DNA from: Pseudomonadota bacterium | Lineage (GTDB): Bacteria; Pseudomonadota; Alphaproteobacteria; Sphingomonadales; Sphingomonadaceae | Assembly: GCA_023427285.1 (NCBI GenBank) | Contig: JAEZBH010000225.1 | Location: 1 to 20,170, forward strand | Reading direction: 5' to 3' | Length of the DNA stretch: 20,170 nucleotides | In this document: one piece after another, positions 16,394-20,170 of the stretch | Numbering within the stretch: the stretch's first letter is position 1 | Layout of the letters: every line of letters begins with the position of its first letter | Translations under genes and position numbers: made by a program | The notes under the pieces: model-generated | The model's input: the letters and a program-made list of their open reading frames with translations, nothing else | What the model was told of the DNA's origin: nothing | Database searches by the model: none

Positions 16394-16852
16394 ATGGCTA
16401 TGAGTTTCGGATCAGACGGGGATGGTGACGGCAAGGCAATGTCGGACATCAACACGACGCCGCTCGTCGACGTCATGCTGGTGCTGCTCATTATCTTCCT
16501 CATCACCGTTCCGGTCGTGATTCAAACTGCACCGGTGGACCTGCCGAAGGTGGCAAGCATTCCGCTTCAGACGAAGCCTGAAAACATCGTCATTTCCGTC
16601 GATGTGGATGGCAACGTCTACTGGGGTGCCCAGCTGATCAAGGGCGGGAAGTCGGAACTGCGGGAAATGGTGAAGGTTCGGGTGATCGATGCCGTTCAGG
16701 CTGGTCAGCCCATTCCGGAAGTCCATATCCGCGGTGACCGCAACACGCCGTATCAGTACATCGGTGGTGTGATCTTCAACGTGCAGATGGCAGGCATTCC
16801 GAAGGTCGGATTCATTTCCGAACCGCCGGCAGGCACGATCACCGCACGCTGA
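16394..16852 (+). CDS. exbD: ExbD, first copy
   Basis: This 152-residue biopolymer-transport protein has a short cytoplasmic N-terminus rich in Gly/Asp (GSDGDGDGK), the signature SDINTTPLVDVMLVLLIIFL with the proton-carrying Asp26 inside the single membrane helix, and a periplasmic domain (VDLPKVASIPLQ; ISVDVDGNVYW; PEVHIRGDRNTPYQYIGGVI). GGGGAG lies before the ATG at 16394. It follows exbB by 39 bp and precedes a second exbD by 26 bp. The two copies differ clearly in their periplasmic domains, so this is an old paralogous pair. ExbD dimers sit inside the ExbB pentamer, so a mixed dimer is possible but not shown. Confidence 0.94.
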   Translation: MAMSFGSDGDGDGKAMSDINTTPLVDVMLVLLIIFLITVPVVIQTAPVDLPKVASIPLQTKPENIVISVDVDGNVYWGAQLIKGGKSELREMVKVRVIDAVQAGQPIPEVHIRGDRNTPYQYIGGVIFNVQMAGIPKVGFISEPPAGTITAR

Positions 16853-16878
16853 CGCATCGGATCCGAGGAGTAACGACT

Positions 16879-17313
16879 ATGGCAATGAGCGTTGGCGAAG
16901 GTGGTGGTGACGACGCCCCGATGGGCGAAATGAACACCACGCCGCTGATTGACGTGATGCTCGTTCTGCTCATCATGTTCATCATCACCATTCCTATCCA
17001 GACTCACGCAGTGAAGATGGATATGCCGCAGCAAAACACCAATCCGCCTCCGGTGGAGGAGATTGAGAAGCCGGTCATCCACCGGGTAGAGGTCGATTTC
17101 CTCGGCCAGATCTACTGGGATGGTAATCCGATCGACCTTGCTACGGCGAAGGAGTATTTCCGTCAGGCGGCCAACAAGCCGAACCAGCCGGAAATCCACA
17201 TCCGCCCTGACGCGCAGGCAAAGTACGAAATCGTTGATGAAGTGCTTGCCGCCGCTCAGACGGAAGGTGTGACCAAGATGGGCTTCGTCGGTAACGAGGC
17301 TTACGCTCAGTAA
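16879..17313 (+). CDS. exbD: ExbD, second copy
   Basis: The 144-residue product shows the same plan as its neighbour: the N-terminal segment GEMNTTPLIDVMLVLLIMFI with Asp25 in the membrane helix (the position of the essential Asp in E. coli ExbD) and a periplasmic domain with VKMDMPQQNTNPPPVEE, HRVEVDFLGQIYWDG and PEIHIRPDAQAKYEIVDEVL. It differs from copy one in its proline-rich periplasmic stem. GAGGAG precedes the ATG at 16879. In Xanthomonas campestris an analogous second exbD is needed for only some TonB-dependent functions, so specialisation is plausible here. Confidence 0.94.
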   Translation: MAMSVGEGGGDDAPMGEMNTTPLIDVMLVLLIMFIITIPIQTHAVKMDMPQQNTNPPPVEEIEKPVIHRVEVDFLGQIYWDGNPIDLATAKEYFRQAANKPNQPEIHIRPDAQAKYEIVDEVLAAAQTEGVTKMGFVGNEAYAQ

Positions 17314-17362
17314 GCCGAGTTTCGACACTGGCGTATGCCAGGGTTCATAACGGGTTAAGCGT

Positions 17363-17383
17363 GGGGCCGGTACAACCGGCCCC
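17363..17383 (+). other. Intercistronic hairpin between exbD and the TPR gene
   Basis: GGGGCCGG (17363-17370) and CCGGCCCC (17376-17383) form a perfect 8-bp stem with a five-base loop. Only a weak T content follows, so it is more likely an attenuator or mRNA-stability element than a full terminator; it may lower expression of the TPR gene relative to exbBD. Confidence 0.5.
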
Positions 17384-17439
17384 ATGTGCGTTCAGGACAG
17401 GTTGTTTCAGGGAAGCGACCCAGTGGGAGGTAACCAAGC

Positions 17440-18723
17440 ATGTTGAAATCACGCATTCGTCCGATGGCGTCCGCGCTTGTGCTTGCTGCAATGACGATGA
17501 CGGGCGCAGCGGTCGTTGCGACCCCGGCGGTGGCCCAGAAGAAGGACGAGGCCCCGAAGCCGCCCAAGCCGAGCAAGAAGGCACAGAAGGATCTCGGCGA
17601 GATCCAGAAGCTGGTGCAGGCCAGCGACTTTGCCGGTGCCAAGGCCAAGATCGCCGAGGTTGAAGCCAAGGGCGGCCTGACCGAAGAAGACATGTTCTAC
17701 ATCGGCAACTTCAAGATCCAGACCGGCCTTCAGCTGAAGGACAACGCTCTGATTGAAGCGGCGCTGGAGAACATGGCTGCCAGCAAGTACACCCCGGCGA
17801 CCGAGCTGCCGAAGATCCAGCGCAACCTGGTGGCCCTTGCCATCGAGGCGCAGGACTTCCCGAAGGCGATCGAGCGCTCGAAGGCCGTGCTGGCCAGCAA
17901 CCCGAACGATGTTGAGACCGTTCTCAACATGGGCCGGATCTATTACCAGCAGGGTGACTTCAACAACGCCATCGCTGCTTTCCAGCAGGCTGCCGAAACC
18001 GGCAACCGCATTGGCCAGCCGGCGGAAGAGAACACCTACAAGCTGATGGTGCAGGCTGCGATGCAGGCGCGGAACAACGCTGCCCTTCAGTCGTCTCTGC
18101 TTGCGCTGGTTAGCAACTACCCGAACGCGACCAACTGGCGTGATACGCTGGTTCTGTATCGCGATCAGTCGGGCATCACCGATCCGATGATCCTCGACAG
18201 CTATCGTCTCCAGGCGGCGAACAACGCCCTGGCAGGCGAGCGCGATTACATCGAGATGGCGGAGATCGCCGGCAAGCGCGGTTTCCCGGGTGAAGCCAAG
18301 GCAATTCTCGAGAAGGGCCTTGCTGCCAACATCTTCGTTCAGGCCAAGGCGGCTGCCAACGAACTGCTGGGCATGGCACGGACCAACGCCGCGGCAGACC
18401 TTCGCGATATGCCGGGTCTGGAAAAGGAAGCTCGTGCTGCCAAGACCGGCGACATGGCTGCCGGCACCGTGGGCGAGGGCTGGATGAGCTATGGCAACTA
18501 CGCCAAGGCCGTCGAGTTCTACAAGCTCGGCCTCGAGAAGGGCGTGAAGAATCCGGCTGACGCCAACCTGCGCTACGGCATGGCCCTGGTGGGCGCTGGC
18601 CGCGCGGCTGAGGCCGCTCCGGTGTTCGCATCGGTGACGGGCAACCTGAAGCCGCTGGCTGATCTGTGGGCCGCTTACGCCGCGCAGAAGGCCAATGCAG
18701 GCGCGGCTGGCGCTGCCCAGTAA
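17440..18723 (+). CDS. Secreted TPR-repeat protein of the TonB operon
   Basis: The 427-residue product begins with a clear signal peptide (MLKSRIRPMASALVLAAMT, predicted cleavage after AVA33), then a Lys/Pro-rich stretch (KPPKPSKKAQKD) and an all-helical protein. TPR-like units are best seen at about 159-190 (VLNMGRIYYQQGDFNNAIAAF) and 342-375 (EGWMSYGNYAKAVEFYKLGL), with weaker ones between; the end is Ala-rich. It probably acts as a periplasmic scaffold. TPR proteins encoded beside tonB-exbB-exbD are known to assist TonB-dependent uptake in some bacteria (for example TtpC in Vibrio), so I infer an accessory role here. GGGAGG precedes the ATG at 17440. The spacer from exbD is 126 bp with a hairpin, and a strong terminator follows. 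The partner receptor is unknown. Confidence 0.88.
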   Translation: MLKSRIRPMASALVLAAMTMTGAAVVATPAVAQKKDEAPKPPKPSKKAQKDLGEIQKLVQASDFAGAKAKIAEVEAKGGLTEEDMFYIGNFKIQTGLQLKDNALIEAALENMAASKYTPATELPKIQRNLVALAIEAQDFPKAIERSKAVLASNPNDVETVLNMGRIYYQQGDFNNAIAAFQQAAETGNRIGQPAEENTYKLMVQAAMQARNNAALQSSLLALVSNYPNATNWRDTLVLYRDQSGITDPMILDSYRLQAANNALAGERDYIEMAEIAGKRGFPGEAKAILEKGLAANIFVQAKAAANELLGMARTNAAADLRDMPGLEKEARAAKTGDMAAGTVGEGWMSYGNYAKAVEFYKLGLEKGVKNPADANLRYGMALVGAGRAAEAAPVFASVTGNLKPLADLWAAYAAQKANAGAAGAAQ

Positions 18724-18750
18724 GGCCGAAGGCGTTTCGCCAAGGAATTG

Positions 18751-18787
18751 GCCCGGCTCCTCATCTGAGGGGCCGGGCTTTTCTTTT
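18751..18787 (+). terminator. Rho-independent terminator of the tonB operon
   Basis: A 12-bp stem with one G-U pair (18751-18762 with 18767-18778) closes on ATCT and is followed by TTTTCTTTT. This is the clearest terminator in the window and ends the five-gene transcript. Confidence 0.95.
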
Positions 18788-18827
18788 GAGCTGCACTGCA
18801 ATGGCCGGTTAGAGGGGTTTGTTTTCA

Positions 18828-18945
18828 ATATGCAGGGGGATCTATAATCCCCCTGCAACCCCCTATTCGTTTTTCGGGACGTGCGCGTGAGGAAGGACGC
18901 GGCCCGATCAAAACAAATGGGAGCGCGAGGGTCCGAGACCCTCGC
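18828..18945. repeat. REP-like palindromic intergenic element
   Basis: Two perfect hairpins lie in a 118-bp stretch without genes: GCAGGGGGAT/ATCCCCCTGC (18832-18841, 18847-18856, loop CTATA) and GCGAGGGT/ACCCTCGC (18925-18932, 18938-18945, loop CCGAG). Between them is AGGAAGGACGCGGCC (18890-18904), the reverse complement of a 15-bp word at 9097-9111. ATATGCAGGGGG (18828-18839) also occurs at 9150-9161. Hairpins of this kind are common as dispersed extragenic repeats in sphingomonads, as I recall; copy number here is unknown. Confidence 0.55.
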
Positions 18946-19015
18946 ATCATTCCCTTCAAATTCAAGCTGATTGCAAATTGCTCCGGGGCGGGCTGCAATC
19001 TGATCGAAAGCGGCT

Positions 19016-19966
19016 CTAATCGTGGGGCTTGGAAGGGGCTTCCTTGGGGAGGTAGCCAATCCGCTTCAGGTGGTAATCGAGCGCATCCTCGAACCACTCA
19101 AACCGGATATCCATGTCGTCCGGGCAGGGGCCGCCGCCGGTATCGGCGGCACAGCCGACCGGCAGGAAGTCTAGCGCCTCCCGATTGATGAACCTGCTGA
19201 CACGCTTCAGGGCTTGGGCATATGCTCCCTGACGGGCTTTGATGGCGACGTAAACAGCACATGCGCCGTTGCGGTGCTCCTCGGTGAGGTCTTCGCAGCT
19301 TTTCAGGGCATCGGCGGCGTAGTCATCCAGGGCCTTGCGGAACGCCGGGCGGGTGGAGACATCCACAACTTCGCCATCGACCACGTTCAGGAACATGGGC
19401 GGTGCCCAACTGGCGTAGTAAGGCGCGAATTCGTAAAGAAAACGATCGTCCTGCACCGCGATGTCCACCCGGCCGTCGCCGTCGAGATCGGTTGGGATTT
19501 CATCAAGCGGCCCGCCATTGAACAGGCCGATGGGCACCACCTTCAGCGCATCTCCCACGGGCACGATGGCGCTGTATTCGTTACAGCAGTGGGCACCCCC
19601 GGTGTAGGCCTGGACCAGGAGGGACGCCACCGGGTCTTTCGCATCCAGCTTGACGACCGCGTAGATGGGGACGGTGCCCGGCGGGTAGCTGCTGTTTGAA
19701 ATGACGGCGGGGGTGAGCCCCGGTGCCTTGGCGGTCGTCTGAACAATGAGCTGCGAGGGGCCGTCCTCGCCTGCCTCCGGGTCTTCTTGCGTGGGCCGGA
19801 AGATCAGGCTGAGGCCGCCCACCGTCAGGCTCCGAACAGCCGGAGATTCCCCATCGACCATCGCCAGGAACTATGTCGGCTGGGCCTTTTCGGCAAAGGC
19901 AAAGGGCAGGGCGATGCCCGTTGCGCAGGCACAGGCGAGGAGCAAGTATTTTAATCGAGAGGCCAT
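19016..19966 (-). pseudogene. Secreted protein gene interrupted by an in-frame amber codon
   Basis: From the ATG at 19966 the frame encodes a clean signal peptide (MASRLKYLLLACACATGIAL, then PFAFA), reaches EKAQPT and stops at TAG (19873-19871, codon 32). The same frame then continues without further stops for 284 codons: FLAMVDGESPAVRSLTVGGL and on to SKPHD at 19016. Replacing that one codon would give a 316-residue exported protein. The mature part has a CC pair (GGAHCCNEYS), further Cys residues (SCEDL, NGAC, VGCAADTGGGPC) suited to periplasmic disulfides, and DLDGDGRVDI, which resembles an FG-GAP or EF-hand-type calcium loop. I do not recognise a function. An ATG four codons after the stop (19861) could restart translation but would lack the export signal and has no good ribosome site. 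A sequencing error or amber readthrough are alternatives. Confidence 0.75.
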
Positions 19967-20043
19967 GGCGGGTTCCGGTGGTTTAGAGCGGCAATCGTAT
20001 GAGGGACTGACGCCAGCGGGAAGAGGCGAGGTGGGCGGGGCAT

Positions 20044-20078
20044 AAGAAAAGAGCGCGAGAGTGACCTCCCGCGCCCTT
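20044..20078 (-). terminator. Rho-independent terminator of the gene entering from the right edge
   Basis: On the minus strand a 13-bp stem with two G-U pairs (20078-20066 with 20061-20049) closes on GTCA and is followed by a T-rich tail (TTTTCTTAT). It lies about 50 bases past the stop at 20127. Confidence 0.85.
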
Positions 20079-20126
20079 TGCTCCAGTTCTTCTGCGACGG
20101 CTTTAATCCGCCGTGATCTCAATCTT

Positions 20127-20170
20127 TCAAAGATCGTTCAGGTAGAAGCTGCGGATCGGCTTCAGGTCGT
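20127..20170 (-). CDS. C-terminal end of an unidentified gene (partial)
   Basis: On the minus strand one frame reads DLKPIRSFYLNDL and stops at TGA (20129-20127). A strong terminator follows about 50 bases later, supporting a real gene end here. Of the other two frames, one stops almost at once and the other gives a less protein-like string (ending at 20119). Fourteen codons are too few to name the protein. Confidence 0.5.
   Translation of the reverse strand, partial: DLKPIRSFYLNDL

Noticed and set aside
17449..19059. 536-codon minus-strand frame covering the TPR gene and the intergenic region
   Set aside because: It crosses a strong terminator and the REP-like region, and its upstream part is low-quality sequence; the plus-strand TPR protein is clearly the real gene.

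Overview
The window looks like core chromosome of a GC-rich alphaproteobacterium, most likely Sphingomonadales or a close relative. This rests on gene content and order recalled from that group (L25-Pth-YchF-MaoC; GlyQ-GlyS-PpdK; FolB beside a pteridine-reductase-type SDR; TonB-ExbB-ExbD-ExbD-TPR) and on promoter shapes of the TTGACN-17-TANNNT type. No search was run, so the placement is an inference. I see no tRNA, rRNA, CRISPR array, transposase or phage gene, and nothing that looks like a new multigene defence or biosynthetic system.

Layout. Positions 1-2945 (minus strand) hold a translation-linked cluster: ribosomal protein L25, a strong terminator, peptidyl-tRNA hydrolase, the ATPase YchF (broken by a one-base frameshift), a MaoC-type hydratase and the start of one more gene. 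A 284-bp divergent promoter region separates it from glyQ-glyS (3230-6210, plus), which ends in a textbook terminator. Next comes ppdK (6362-9025), preceded by a 13-bp inverted repeat whose core is CTGC-N3-GCAG, the pattern bound by PhaR-type regulators. A 356-bp hairpin-rich then AT-rich spacer leads to an exported ferritin/rubrerythrin-like protein (9382-10062) that has kept its glutamates but lost both ExxH histidines, with a possible general-stress (EcfG-type) promoter. A convergent terminator separates it from uvrC (10159-12084, minus).

Upstream of uvrC, a 363-bp AT-richer spacer holds a pair of inverted DnaA boxes and two other inverted repeats. Then follow, on the minus strand, a compact group of a secreted protein of unknown function, a FolM/PTR1-like reductase and folB (12448-14516). 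Divergent from it is the TonB energy-transduction operon (14931-18723): tonB, exbB, two exbD paralogues and a secreted TPR protein, closed by a strong terminator. A REP-like palindromic intergenic region follows. The window ends with a secreted-protein gene carrying an in-frame amber stop just after its signal peptide (19016-19966, minus), a terminator, and the last codons of an unidentified gene.

The points most worth a second look are the two single-lesion gene disruptions (ychF frameshift, amber codon at 19871-19873), the exported rubrerythrin-like protein with altered metal ligands, the PhaR-like operator at ppdK, the DnaA-box pair, and short words shared between two distant intergenic palindromic regions.
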